This document shows positions 17,040 to 25,138 of a DNA stretch of 37,771 bases, one piece after another (the first letter of the stretch is position 1; each line of letters opens with the position of its first letter). Both the position numbers and the translations under genes were made by a program. Location of the stretch: the NCBI GenBank assembly GCA_003165795.1, contig PMWW01000121.1:1-37771 (forward strand), written 5' to 3'. This DNA comes from Acidobacteriaceae bacterium. Lineage in GTDB: Bacteria; Acidobacteriota; Terriglobia; Terriglobales; Acidobacteriaceae. The notes beneath the pieces were generated by a model that was not told the DNA's origin, did not search any database, and saw only the letters and a program-made list of their open reading frames with translations.

Positions 17040-17810
17040 CTATAGGACTCTCAGTTCGTTGCGCAGCTTCTCCACCAACTTCTTGGCGATTTCCCCAGGA
17101 GGCCCTTCCAGCACTTCGGTCTTCTTTGTCTTCTGAGGAATATACAGCTTCTCGATCTTCTGCAGATTATCGCCCAGCGCCGGCTTAGTCTCGTCGAAAC
17201 TCACTTTCTTCAGCGGCTTGTTCTTGGCCTGCTTGATGCCGATCAGCGTGGCATAGCGCAGCTTATTGATGCCTGACTGGATGGTCAGCACCGCCGGCAA
17301 CGGCATATCGACAAACTGGAAGAAACCGGCTTCCAGCTCGCGCTTCACGCGAATGCCACTGTCGCTTTTTTCCAGCTGCATGATGATGGTGGCATGCGGC
17401 CAGCCCAGCAACTCGGCGAGAATCACGCCGGTCTGGGCAAAACCGTAATCGTCCGATTGCAAGCCGGTGAAAATGAGATCGAAGCTCTCTTCCTTGATCG
17501 CCGCCGCGAAGGCCTTGGCGGTGTTAAACGCGTCGAGCGTGACGAAGCCGTCGCCTTCTAAATGTATCGCGCGATCGGCACCCTTGGCCAACGCCTCGCG
17601 CAGCACCTGCTGGGCGCGCGGCGGGCCGCTGGTGATGACCACCACCTCGCCGCCGTGCTTTTCCCTCTGGCGCAACGCCTCTTCCAGCGCGTAAGCGTCG
17701 GGCTCATTCACTTCGTAGGAAACGTCGTCGCGAATCCACGTGCCGTTCTCGTTCAACTTGAGTGGCGCGTCTTTCTGCGGCACCTGCTTCATGCAGACCA
17801 GGATCTTCAC
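17040..17810 (-). CDS. etfB: Electron transfer flavoprotein subunit beta
   Basis: This is the AMP-binding subunit of ETF. The 256-residue protein is read from GTG 17810, giving the standard N-terminus MKILVCMKQVPQ (the first residue is Val by codon); AAGGAG ends 5 bases before it, whereas the next upstream GTG at 17816 overlaps that SD. Family landmarks are NEPDAYALEEALR, VITSGPPRAQQVLREALAKGADRAIHL, FDLIFTGLQSDDYGFAQTGVILAELLGWPHAT, and the ETF-beta signature region VKRELEAGFFQFVDMPLPAVLTIQSGINKLRYATL. It is the first gene of the etf locus in the direction of transcription. Confidence 0.95.
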   Translation of the reverse strand: MKILVCMKQVPQKDAPLKLNENGTWIRDDVSYEVNEPDAYALEEALRQREKHGGEVVVITSGPPRAQQVLREALAKGADRAIHLEGDGFVTLDAFNTAKAFAAAIKEESFDLIFTGLQSDDYGFAQTGVILAELLGWPHATIIMQLEKSDSGIRVKRELEAGFFQFVDMPLPAVLTIQSGINKLRYATLIGIKQAKNKPLKKVSFDETKPALGDNLQKIEKLYIPQKTKKTEVLEGPPGEIAKKLVEKLRNELRVL

Positions 17811-17816
17811 CAGCAC

Positions 17817-18158
17817 TCCTTGCTTCTACAATGCCTTTGTAACACAGGCAAAACTGGCAAGTATAAATGAGTGCGGAAAGATGGGAAAGGGAGGTGACGG
17901 CGGGTTCCGAAACGGGAAGATGCAAAGAGGAAGGGGCTACCTCGGTCCGCACTTGGATGGGCTGCAACCCCCTGGGCCAAGTCCGCGTACCATTCTGGAT
18001 TACGGGATCATACACCGTAGACATTCTGATCAAGTGAGGGCCTAGTCCCTCATCGCTGAAGCCGTAGCGATTTTGCGGCAGCTACGGACGGCCTGAAGGC
18101 CGTCCCCTTTAAATGCAAACGTAATCATAACTTGCCTATCCATCTTCGTGCCGCGCTT
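17817..18158. other. Spacer between etfB and ada
   Basis: About 340 bases with no supportable gene. The only structure noted is a perfect palindrome at 18086-18105. The etfB promoter should lie here on the minus strand (about 17820-17950), but no convincing -10/-35 pair was found. Confidence 0.6.
18086..18105. repeat. Intergenic palindrome GGACGGCCTGAAGGCCGTCC
   Basis: A perfect 20-base inverted repeat with GGACGGCC/GGCCGTCC arms around TGAA. It is a variant of the GCTGGCCTGAAGGCCAGC family seen at 862-885, 28036-28059 and 33137-33161. It lies just beyond the stop of ada. Confidence 0.7.
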
Positions 18159-19196
18159 CTACGCATCTTTTTCCCGCTCCAGCAACCGCTTTTTTCTCTC
18201 AACGCCCCAGCGGTATCCGGACACATCTCCATCGCTGCGAATGACCCTGTGACATGGCACGGCCAAGGCCACTGGGTTCGATGCGCAGGCACGGGCCACG
18301 GCGCGGACAGCGTTAGGCTCGCCGATTTCGCGGGCAACTTCGCTGTAGCTGCGAGTTTCACCACGCGGAATCTCACGCAGTTTCTCCCACACTTTTGTCT
18401 GGAACGCGCTGGCGCGCACATCTAGTGGAAGATCGATAATTATGTTTTCTCCGCGGATGGCGGCCCGCAGCGGCGCGACATATTTCTCCATGGCTGCATC
18501 GTCACGATGCAATGTAGCGGCGTGGAACTCATCTCGCACCGTGCGCTCCAACTCGGCTGCGGTCTCGCCAAAGCGCACCGCGCAAAGGCCTCGCGCCGTC
18601 GCGGCTACCAGCAGGCGGCCCAGTGGAGTGGGAGCGATGGCAAACGTAATGGTTGCGCCCGCGCCACCGCGGCGATACTCACCCGGCGTCATGCCCAGCT
18701 GCTGCGGAGCCTTCTCGTAGAGGCGGCTGGACGAACCGAAGCCGGCATCGTAGAGCGCCGTAGTTACGTCTGCGCCCTGGCGCAGTTTGGTCTTGACCTG
18801 CGTCATGCGGCGAGCAGACTGATACTCGCGCGGGCTGAGACCGGTTGCCCGCTTAAACAGCCGCTGCAAGTGAAAGGGACTCAGGCCGACCCGCTTGCTG
18901 AGTTGCGCCAAGGTGACGACGGCATCAGCGTTGTCCAAAAACTGCCGTGCGCGCGTCACATACTGCGCTTGCGAGGAAATCTCGGTCGGCTTGCAACGCA
19001 AACACGCGCGATAGCCGGCGCGTTCGGCCTGGTTTGGATTGGTAAAGAATTCCACCGAGTCGCGGCGAGGCCGTCGGCTGGGGCACGAAGGCCGACAATA
19101 AATGCCTGTCGTCCGCACCGCGAAAACGAAGCGGCCATCTTGCCGGGCATCGCGCGCCATCACTTGTTGCCATCGATTCTGAAGTTCGGTTTGCAT
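18159..19196 (-). CDS. ada: Bifunctional Ada: methylphosphotriester sensor and O6-alkylguanine-DNA methyltransferase
   Basis: This is a suicide repair protein for alkylated DNA and an activator of the adaptive response. The 345 residues (start at 19196, MQTELQNRWQQVMARD) contain three parts. The N-terminal zinc domain has Cys34, Cys38, Cys65 and Cys68 (GIYCRPSCP, ACLRC), matching E. coli Cys38/42/69/72. An AraC-type helix-turn-helix region follows (about 75-190, SKRVGLSPFHLQRLFKRATGLSPREYQ). The C-terminal MGMT domain has the acceptor in PCHRV at Cys315. All catalytic cysteines are intact. No good SD precedes the start. It stands alone, with no alkA or alkB partner within the window. Confidence 0.95.
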   Translation of the reverse strand: MQTELQNRWQQVMARDARQDGRFVFAVRTTGIYCRPSCPSRRPRRDSVEFFTNPNQAERAGYRACLRCKPTEISSQAQYVTRARQFLDNADAVVTLAQLSKRVGLSPFHLQRLFKRATGLSPREYQSARRMTQVKTKLRQGADVTTALYDAGFGSSSRLYEKAPQQLGMTPGEYRRGGAGATITFAIAPTPLGRLLVAATARGLCAVRFGETAAELERTVRDEFHAATLHRDDAAMEKYVAPLRAAIRGENIIIDLPLDVRASAFQTKVWEKLREIPRGETRSYSEVAREIGEPNAVRAVARACASNPVALAVPCHRVIRSDGDVSGYRWGVERKKRLLEREKDA

Positions 19197-19569
19197 GTTC
19201 ACAGCGTAGAACTGGGCGAAGAACCGAGCTATCCGCAGCTTGCGGGCAAAATGAATTTGGAGAAACATCGGTTAGCACTAAGCAATTGACAAACCCACCC
19301 GCTGGCTCTGCTGACGCCTTCGTATCTGTGCCGCCCCTGAAGGGGCTCAATTATGAAAATGCAGCCTACCCAGCGCTGAGGCGCTGGGCTATCTTGGGCC
19401 CGTCCCGCCCCCGGGACTCGATTCCTGCCTCTCCAAAACTTGCCCGTCAACAAGGGCAGGCATTGGTGCAAGGAGAAGGGCCAGACAGCTGGTGGCACCC
19501 AGGGATCCCCAAATCCCTGCTCACTAACCTCTAGCCCCTAGCCCCATCCACCGGCCACTAGCCACTGAT
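19197..19569. other. Spacer between ada and the GT39 gene
   Basis: About 370 bases without a supportable gene. It holds two palindromes (19333-19388) and, from about 19515 to the GT39 stop, a degenerate run of CTAGCCCCTAGCC / CCACTAGCCACT words. An ada promoter should lie at the left end on the minus strand but was not identified. Confidence 0.6.
19333..19388. repeat. Pair of intergenic palindromes (GCCCCT-GA-AGGGGC and CCCAGCGC/GCGCTGGG)
   Basis: GCCCCTGAAGGGGC (19333-19346) is followed by CCCAGCGC (19369-19376) pairing with GCGCTGGG (19381-19388). The second unit, ACCCAGCGC...GCGCTGGGCTA, has the same plan as ACCCAGGGC...GCCCTGGGCTA at 31459-31481. Confidence 0.6.
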
Positions 19570-21144
19570 TCAGCGCCACCGCTTGGTTTCCGGCCAAACT
19601 TCCTGCAGGTTCCACTTCAAACCCTGGCCCCAATAGATGCCCGTCTCCTCCAGCGCCATCGGGTACGCGAAGTGCCCCAGTTTTTCGACGTCGGCGAATT
19701 TCTGGGGAAGAGATTCTGGATCGCCTTCGCCGATCAAGATCATGCTCTCGCCAGTGTATTCACGAGGTCCCCACAGCCAATAATTTTGATGTCCGGATAT
19801 CGCCGGCGGCAAGCCGTACTTTGGGCCGAAGAGATCGACCGCTCCCGCCTCGCCGAAGTTATCGACCTTGATGGCGGTTTTCGCCTGCACGTCCGGAGGC
19901 AGACTGTGATAGGCGCGGGCAATCTCGACCACCAACTGCTCCCATCCCAACTCGTCAGAATAGTACTGCGGTAGCGGCGAAGCATCATGGCCGTGCTCGT
20001 TGACCGGAGGCGAGAAGTGTATCGCCTGCTGGAAGCGCACATATTGGTCGACCGGCAGCACCGGCGCGATGATCGGCAAGAACGGCAGCGAGACAGCCAG
20101 CAACACAATCACAAACGCTGGCTTCAGCCAAGCGCGGCCGGTGCGCTCGATCCACTGCTCACAGGCGACGCCTCCCGCCGCGAACAGCATGGGATAGGCT
20201 GGAGCAGCATAGTAATTCTTGCCGTGAAGGATGATCCAGATTGTTAATTCGACAACATAAGCCCATCCCAGCACCCGATAGCGCCGGCCCTCCCGCCCGA
20301 AGAATAGCCAACCCAGCCCGGCGAGCCACAAGGGAAATGCGAACGGGTTCACCATCAGAATCTGTTCCAGCATGTACTGCAGCGGATTCAGCACTACATC
20401 GCGGCCCTCGGCCTTGATGTTGTGCATCAGCTGCACGAAGGGCCAGTCATAATGAATGTTCCACAGCAAGTTGGGCAGAAAGATGATGAGCGCCAGCACG
20501 CCTGCGATCCAGATCCATTTGTGAGCTAATGCCTTCCGCTCGGAAGTGAGCAGCACGCCCACGACCATTCCGAGGCCGAACACGGCCATAGAATATTTCG
20601 TCTCCAGGCCGATGCCACACAGCAACCCGAACCACAGCCATAGCTTTTGATTTCCCGTCTGGATGATGCGGATGACGACCGATGCGCAGCCCATCCAGAT
20701 CAGCGGCTCAAAGACGTTCATTGTCAGCAAGTGTCCGTTGATGACGAACACTCCGGACAGCGCCATAGCCAGCGCGGAAAGCCCCATGGCATAACGCCTG
20801 CCGCCAAGCTGATGAGCAATGTATCCGGTGAGCGCGACCAGCCCTGCGCCAGCGAGCGCCGGCAGGAATCGGATCGCCAGCAGCGATGTGCCCAGCACGT
20901 GGCGGATGAACCAGGCGATCAGGCCAATCATCGGCGGCTGGTCAACGTAGCCCCAAGCCAGATGCCGCCCGCAGTCGAGGTAATACATCTCGTCGCGAAA
21001 ATAGCCGTAGCGGTTGGCGGTGAGCAGATGCAACAGTAGGCGAAGTCCGGCGATAAGAGTGACGACTGCGAAGCCGGTGGAATACCAGGGAATCGGGCTG
21101 TCGCGATCGCTGGCTAGAGACACTCTTGGCGTCGTGGAAACCAT
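19570..21144 (-). CDS. GT39-family (PMT/ArnT-like) polyprenyl-phosphate-sugar glycosyltransferase
   Basis: The 524-residue integral-membrane protein has an N-terminal luminal-type acidic motif RDEMYYLDCGRHLAWGYVDQPPM (about 50-72), the catalytic loop seen in PMT_2/ArnT-like enzymes. It is followed by around ten hydrophobic helices and a soluble C-terminal part of about 150 residues. Such enzymes transfer a sugar from a lipid-phosphate donor to protein, lipid A or another envelope acceptor; the acceptor here is unknown. Second-loop landmarks include LETKYSMAVFGLGM and LLWNIHYDWPF. A strong SD (GGAGGAGA) precedes the ATG. It is a single gene flanked by repeat-bearing spacers. Confidence 0.88.
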   Translation of the reverse strand: MVSTTPRVSLASDRDSPIPWYSTGFAVVTLIAGLRLLLHLLTANRYGYFRDEMYYLDCGRHLAWGYVDQPPMIGLIAWFIRHVLGTSLLAIRFLPALAGAGLVALTGYIAHQLGGRRYAMGLSALAMALSGVFVINGHLLTMNVFEPLIWMGCASVVIRIIQTGNQKLWLWFGLLCGIGLETKYSMAVFGLGMVVGVLLTSERKALAHKWIWIAGVLALIIFLPNLLWNIHYDWPFVQLMHNIKAEGRDVVLNPLQYMLEQILMVNPFAFPLWLAGLGWLFFGREGRRYRVLGWAYVVELTIWIILHGKNYYAAPAYPMLFAAGGVACEQWIERTGRAWLKPAFVIVLLAVSLPFLPIIAPVLPVDQYVRFQQAIHFSPPVNEHGHDASPLPQYYSDELGWEQLVVEIARAYHSLPPDVQAKTAIKVDNFGEAGAVDLFGPKYGLPPAISGHQNYWLWGPREYTGESMILIGEGDPESLPQKFADVEKLGHFAYPMALEETGIYWGQGLKWNLQEVWPETKRWR

Positions 21145-21245
21145 GGTCTCCTCCGGGAAGAGATTCGTCTCAGGATAGTACGGGATTTCGGGTGCAATTG
21201 GTTCCCTAAAGAGGAGTTTCGAGTGGCGGGCGAGGTTTAACGCCT

Positions 21246-21370
21246 AAGTCATCTCATAAGCCCGAGACGCTTCTGAGCGAGTGACCTCAGGGGCTAAAGC
21301 CCGACATTCAAACGATTCGTACGGCCCGGCTGAAGCCGGGCCCTTTCAAACCCGATTTATGAGATGACTT
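21246..21370. repeat. MITE-like element with 14-bp perfect terminal inverted repeats
   Basis: AAGTCATCTCATAA (21246-21259) is repeated as its exact reverse complement TTATGAGATGACTT (21357-21370). Inside are two palindromes: GGGCTAAAGCCC (21291-21302) and GGCCCGGCTGAAGCCGGGCC (21323-21342). The element is 125 bases long, non-coding, and sits between the HAD gene and the GT39 gene. Its design (inverted ends around GGGCTAAAGCCC-type palindromes) matches the 9010-9151 element although the ends differ. Confidence 0.8.
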
Positions 21371-21415
21371 CTAAAAAACACTCCGAGACACAACTTTATT
21401 TCGCGGCAGAGAAGC

Positions 21416-22048
21416 CTACTGAGCGTTCAATCCAACGCGCACGATCGCTCTGGCCTGCTCGGTCGATTCGAAGACGTGGCCCTGCATCCCGGCCTTGCGA
21501 GCGCCCTCCACATTGTTGGCACGATCGTCGAAGAACAGCGCCCGCTCGGGCTCACACCCCAGCGCGTCAAGGCAAATACGGTAGATCGCCGGATCGGGCT
21601 TGATGACGCCGTGCTCGCACGACCAGATCTGCACTTCAAATTCGTCCAGCCAGTCGAAGCTTTTCCGCATGTCGCACAGCAGGTCAGGAGGCATGTTAGA
21701 CAGAATGGCCGTGCGAACTCCGGCAACTTTGATTTCGCGCGCCAGCGCCAAAGCCTCTGGATTCACGCGCAGCCACATCCGTGTCTCCAACTCCACGATG
21801 CGCGCCAGCTGCTGGGGAGAAATCGATACGCCGGCGGCATCGGCAAAGCGCTGCCAGTGCTGGGCGCAGTCGTGGCGGCCGCAGTCGTATTCGTCCCGAG
21901 TGTCTGAGTAAAGCTGAAAAAAGGGCGGCTCGGTGACTCCGACGAGCGCCGCGAACTCCTGCCTTTCGGCAAGCGTGGGCACCTGACTCAACACGCGTCC
22001 GTAGTCGAAAATGACGACATCCCAGCGTTTCGATTCCATTGATTTCAT
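21416..22048 (-). CDS. HAD-superfamily (subfamily IA) hydrolase
   Basis: The 210-residue protein has the HAD motifs in order. Motif I is VVIFDYGRVL (about 11-20, nucleophile Asp15), motif II AILSNMP (about 114-120), motif III Lys in GVIKPDPAIYRICLDALG, and motif IV ALFFDDRANNVEGARKAGM. A helical cap lies between motifs I and II. In motif I the usual second Asp is Gly (DYG instead of DxD), as in the FDLGNVI type seen in YihX-like sugar-phosphate phosphatases and FDFGGVL-type proteins. A small phosphorylated metabolite is the likely substrate; it cannot be named. It is transcribed toward the repeat element and has no operon partner. Confidence 0.9.
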   Translation of the reverse strand: MKSMESKRWDVVIFDYGRVLSQVPTLAERQEFAALVGVTEPPFFQLYSDTRDEYDCGRHDCAQHWQRFADAAGVSISPQQLARIVELETRMWLRVNPEALALAREIKVAGVRTAILSNMPPDLLCDMRKSFDWLDEFEVQIWSCEHGVIKPDPAIYRICLDALGCEPERALFFDDRANNVEGARKAGMQGHVFESTEQARAIVRVGLNAQ

Positions 22049-22165
22049 TCTTACACAGCGGGCTGATCTTCAGCGTTATCCTGTTTGCGGCCTGAAATCG
22101 ACGCCGGATCATGAACTCATCGATAGGTTCGTGTTGCAGCTTTTATGCCGATTGAAGGAGGAGCG

Positions 22166-22561
22166 ATGAGCGCAAGCCCGCAAAATGGTCTCATTCACCT
22201 GCCGAGCAAACACTCCGTCGACGAAACGATGCAGCGGCTGGAGGCGCTCCTGCAGGAGCGCGGCGTGACCGTCTTCGCGCGGATTGACCACAGCGGCGAG
22301 GCCGCCAAGGTGGGCTTGACGATGCGTCCCACCAAGCTGCTGATCTTCGGCAGTCCGAAGGGCGGGACACCGTTGATGCAGGCCGCTCCCAGCATCGCTA
22401 TTGACCTCCCGCTGAAAGCTTTGTTCTGGGAAGACGGCGATGGGAAAGTCTGGCTCACGTACAATGACCCGGCCTATCTGCAACACCGGCACAATGTTCC
22501 AGTGGAGTTACTGCCGAATATCGCGGGGGTGAGCGGGTTGTTCACCAGGACTGTGGAGTAG
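22166..22561 (+). CDS. DUF302 domain protein
   Basis: The 131-residue protein matches DUF302. It has an N-terminal TMQRLEALLQERGVTVFARIDHSGEA, then PTKLLIFGSPKGGTPLMQAAPSIAIDLPLKALFWED and KVWLTYNDPAYLQHRH, which are the conserved blocks of this family. Its function is unknown, although the fold is known from structural genomics. The start at 22166 is chosen over an ATG seven codons earlier because AAGGAGGAG lies directly before it. It is divergent from the HAD gene and convergent with the phosphatase. Confidence 0.9.
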   Translation: MSASPQNGLIHLPSKHSVDETMQRLEALLQERGVTVFARIDHSGEAAKVGLTMRPTKLLIFGSPKGGTPLMQAAPSIAIDLPLKALFWEDGDGKVWLTYNDPAYLQHRHNVPVELLPNIAGVSGLFTRTVE

Positions 22562-22626
22562 CCTCGCAGGCGGCATCTACAGCTGTCTTTGCTTTGCCAT
22601 TCTGATTCCGACTTACAACAGCCGCT

Positions 22627-23820
22627 TTATGTCACCTTCACCAACATGCAGGTTACGTCGTCGTGCTGCGGAGCCGTGCCGACGAAACGGTCCAGATCCA
22701 CCAGAATACCGTTGAGCAGCGCCGTCGGCGTCAGCGTCACGCCCGAGTTCAGCATTGCGGTCAGGCGCTGCTCCCCGTATTCCTGTTGCCGGTTATCCTC
22801 GGCCTCGACCACTCCGTCGGTGAAAATCACCAGCCAGTCGCCGCTCTGCAGTGTGACCGTCCCCGATTCGTAAGGAACATTTTCCATGATGCCGAGCGGT
22901 ATTCCTCCCGCCTGCAGACGCTCAATGACACCGGTTGGGCGGCGCAACATCGGATTGTTGTGACCGGCATTGACGTACGTCAAGATGCGGGAGGTGGGAT
23001 CGAACTCGGCGATAAACGCCGTGGTGAACCGGCGGCCATTCTGACTGTTGCTGCAGGCATAGCGATTCATCCGGCCAACCAGCTCAGTCAGCGTACCCGG
23101 AGTCGTGGAAAGCGTCTTTAGGCTTGCCTGAAAAGTTGCCATCAGCATGGCTGCGGGAACGCTCTTGCCAGCCACGTCTGCAACCGCCAGCAGAAAGGTT
23201 TCGTCTTGCGGTGCAGAACACGGACGAGAGAACACGTCGTAGTAATCTCCAGCGACAGTGTTGGCCGGACGCGTGGCAAAGGCGATCTCCAGCCCAGGCA
23301 CCGGCGGAGGCTTGGCCGGCAACAGCCAAGCCTGGATCTCCTTCGCGATCTGCAGATCGCGCTTCATCACCACGCGATCGGCGACCTCCAGGATCAGCAG
23401 CACGAGCAGTAACACGCCGCCCCAGAAGTGGTTATCCAAAACGATGAACTTCGCCTGGCCATTGCTGCTTTGCCATGCGGCGTCGCCGCTGGGCAAGCAC
23501 AGTAATACGAGGGCAATCAGCAGCAGCACGCGGCGAGCGGGAGTCAGCTTCAGCAGGATTGCCCAGAAGAACTGGCTCACGAGGTTGAAGAAGTGCTTTC
23601 TCCGGGGCACTCCCGCAACCCGGCTAGAATCCACTTCGTGCGAGTACAAACGGTAGCTGGAACGGGCGTCCGTCTGAAACTGAGACCAAAGCTGGCTGAG
23701 TCGCATGCCATCGGTGACGCGCTGCCAGAAGCGGTCCACTCGTTCCATGAAGGTCTCGACGTGGGCGGTGAATTCGTCCTTTCGCGGTGGCGGACCGGCG
23801 GATTTCGTTTTCCTAGCCAT
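22627..23820 (-). CDS. Membrane-anchored PP2C/SpoIIE-family serine phosphatase
   Basis: The 397-residue protein (start taken at 23820, MARKTKSAG; an ATG 21 codons upstream is equally open and neither has a clear SD) begins with a basic cytoplasmic region. Two hydrophobic segments follow (about 94-112, VLLLIALVLLCLPS, and about 132-149, GGVLLLVLLILEVADRV). A helical linker (QIAKEIQAWLLP) leads into an RsbU/SpoIIE phosphatase domain. Metal-binding motifs are AGDYYDV, LAVADVAGKSVPAAMLMA, FTDGVVEAED and HDDVTCMLV. Such enzymes dephosphorylate anti-anti-sigma factors or similar regulators. No anti-sigma or STAS gene is adjacent, so the partner is unknown. Confidence 0.92.
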   Translation of the reverse strand: MARKTKSAGPPPRKDEFTAHVETFMERVDRFWQRVTDGMRLSQLWSQFQTDARSSYRLYSHEVDSSRVAGVPRRKHFFNLVSQFFWAILLKLTPARRVLLLIALVLLCLPSGDAAWQSSNGQAKFIVLDNHFWGGVLLLVLLILEVADRVVMKRDLQIAKEIQAWLLPAKPPPVPGLEIAFATRPANTVAGDYYDVFSRPCSAPQDETFLLAVADVAGKSVPAAMLMATFQASLKTLSTTPGTLTELVGRMNRYACSNSQNGRRFTTAFIAEFDPTSRILTYVNAGHNNPMLRRPTGVIERLQAGGIPLGIMENVPYESGTVTLQSGDWLVIFTDGVVEAEDNRQQEYGEQRLTAMLNSGVTLTPTALLNGILVDLDRFVGTAPQHDDVTCMLVKVT

Positions 23821-23934
23821 GGAGAAGATCAACCCGGATTGTAGAGGCGAATCCGCAGGCAAAGTGCGGCCTGGGGCGAGCATGGGAGTCTCGGGGTCTT
23901 CAAACCCTTGTTAGGTAGATGCGGGCAAGCGCCC

Positions 23935-24237
23935 CTACTGATGTCGTTCCGGCTGGACCTGCTCATCCAGGAAGGCCACCGACTGGACGCCCGATACTTC
24001 GAACCGTTTGCGGCAGCGCACGTTCTTGCAAGCCACCAAGTCGTCGCGGCGAACCATGTAGGACCGGGCCTTAGCGAACTTGGCGCGATCGCGCTCGTCG
24101 GCGCGGGGAGGGAGTTGACGCTTCTTGGTGCGAACGAACCAGCCCAGGTCATACTCGGCAGCCTGGTGACAGTGGGGGCAGTTCAAAGTTGCTTTCCTGA
24201 TCTCTTGCCGCTCGTCATAAAGGTCGCGCTCATCCAT
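23935..24237 (-). CDS. Small zinc-ribbon-like protein, unknown function
   Basis: The 100-residue protein was not recognised as a named family. The start at 24237 follows GGAGGCGGGA. It has one CPHC pair (residues about 20-23) and, about 45 residues later, CKNVRC, which together could make a four-cysteine zinc ribbon. In between is a very basic stretch (VRTKKRQLPPRADERDRAKFAKARSYMVRRDD). A nucleic-acid-binding or structural role is possible but is inference. It is upstream of the phosphatase on the same strand, separated by about 115 bases. Confidence 0.65.
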   Translation of the reverse strand: MDERDLYDERQEIRKATLNCPHCHQAAEYDLGWFVRTKKRQLPPRADERDRAKFAKARSYMVRRDDLVACKNVRCRKRFEVSGVQSVAFLDEQVQPERHQ

Positions 24238-24415
24238 TCCCGCCTCCGTTCCCGCAACCGGCAGCCCGGTCCAGCACTGGTCCGTCTGCAGCATTAGAAC
24301 ACAGTCGCCGCCCTTCCGATGTGATAACAAATCTTCGCGCAGGGGAGGCAGCGCCAGCAGAGTCTGACAGGGTTATTTCGAATACCGGCCCGAAGGGGAA
24401 CGATGAAGGCCTTCT

Positions 24416-24452
24416 CAAAAAACCAAAGGCCCAGGGAGGAGATCACTGGGCC
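24416..24452 (-). terminator. Intrinsic terminator reading leftwards
   Basis: Stem GGCCCAG/CTGGGCC (24446-24452 with 24428-24434) with an 11-base loop, followed on the minus strand by TTTGGTTTTTTGAG. This is a good Rho-independent terminator, yet no protein gene on the minus strand ends before it, which points to a non-coding transcript from about 24460-24735. The rest of 24238-24415 shows nothing identifiable. Confidence 0.7.
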
Positions 24453-24600
24453 CAGGCTGTCTGCTAGGAAACCATTGCCCGCAGGTGTGTGGGTATGAGG
24501 AGGTATGCCCTGCGTCGCTTCGCCGCCGGTATAACTTCTTGCTAAAGGCGGTTGGTCTCACTGCTATTGCGTGAGTGCAGAATGCCACTCCCCGGTCCCC
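24453..24600 (-). ncRNA. Candidate structured non-coding RNA ending at the terminator
   Basis: Directly upstream of the terminator the minus strand can form a chain of hairpins: CTCAC/GTGAG (24557-24575), CCGCC/GGCGG (24523-24551) and CGCAGG/CCTGCG (24480-24514). There is no convincing coding frame, and the 5' limit is a guess. It does not show the conserved cores of SRP RNA, RNase P RNA or tmRNA; 6S RNA cannot be ruled out. It could also be a leader of the plus-strand gene at 24737, but the T tail fits the minus strand. Confidence 0.3.
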
Positions 24601-24736
24601 GCCACAATCCCCTGATGGGCGTAGTAGCGTGCCTCTTTGGTTGCAGAATGTCCCTGTTGCGCAGAACTGCAGTTCGTCCCAATCCAGGGTTCGGTTGGTC
24701 GGAACGGTGCTATGATGCGCTCTAGGAGGGCTTACC

Positions 24737-25072
24737 ATGCCTCTAGCCAGCCTTCTGCTGTTTACGATGATTTTGGCGGCGCCGCTGGGTCAGATTCAGT
24801 CCGTCCAGCCGGTTGCGGCGAGCCCGCCCAGCTACTTCACGAACGATGGCGGGACAACGCCCGCACGGTCGTTTCAACTATCCCCGTCCAAGCCGACGGA
24901 GGACAGTGCGCAGACGCCATCCGCCGACATCTGCTACAAGATTCGCGCCTACATCTTCAAGCGCGATGACGACCACGCGCCGGAATTTGTGAGAAGCACG
25001 ACTTGCGGCCCCATCAAGCCACAGGCGAAGAATGCGATTTGGCCGAAGGCAAGAGTGGTCCCGGCGGAGTGA
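24737..25072 (+). CDS. Small secreted protein, unknown function
   Basis: The 111-residue protein was not recognised. A near-perfect SD (AGGAGGGC) lies 5 bases before the ATG. The N-terminus (MPLASLLLFTMILAAPLGQIQ) is a signal peptide. The mature part is Pro/Ser/Thr-rich, then contains two cysteines (ADICYKIRAYIFKR and RSTTCGPIK) that could form a disulfide. It ends WPKARVVPAE. The family-like core ICYKIRAYIFKRDDDHAPEF...TTC resembles small acidobacterial exported proteins, but no function is known. It converges with citF. Confidence 0.72.
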   Translation: MPLASLLLFTMILAAPLGQIQSVQPVAASPPSYFTNDGGTTPARSFQLSPSKPTEDSAQTPSADICYKIRAYIFKRDDDHAPEFVRSTTCGPIKPQAKNAIWPKARVVPAE

Positions 25073-25138
25073 GGCTACAAAATAAGCCGCAGCCGGACTA
25101 AGACTAAGGCCCGCCCGCTCGTCAACGCCTTGAGTGCC

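Noticed and set aside
24601-24735. Minus-strand stretch reading GHSATKEARYYAHQ, reminiscent of a tyrosine-recombinase C-terminus
   Set aside because: Only about 50 codons between stops, no start codon, and the catalytic Arg/His/Tyr set cannot be placed; likely coincidence.
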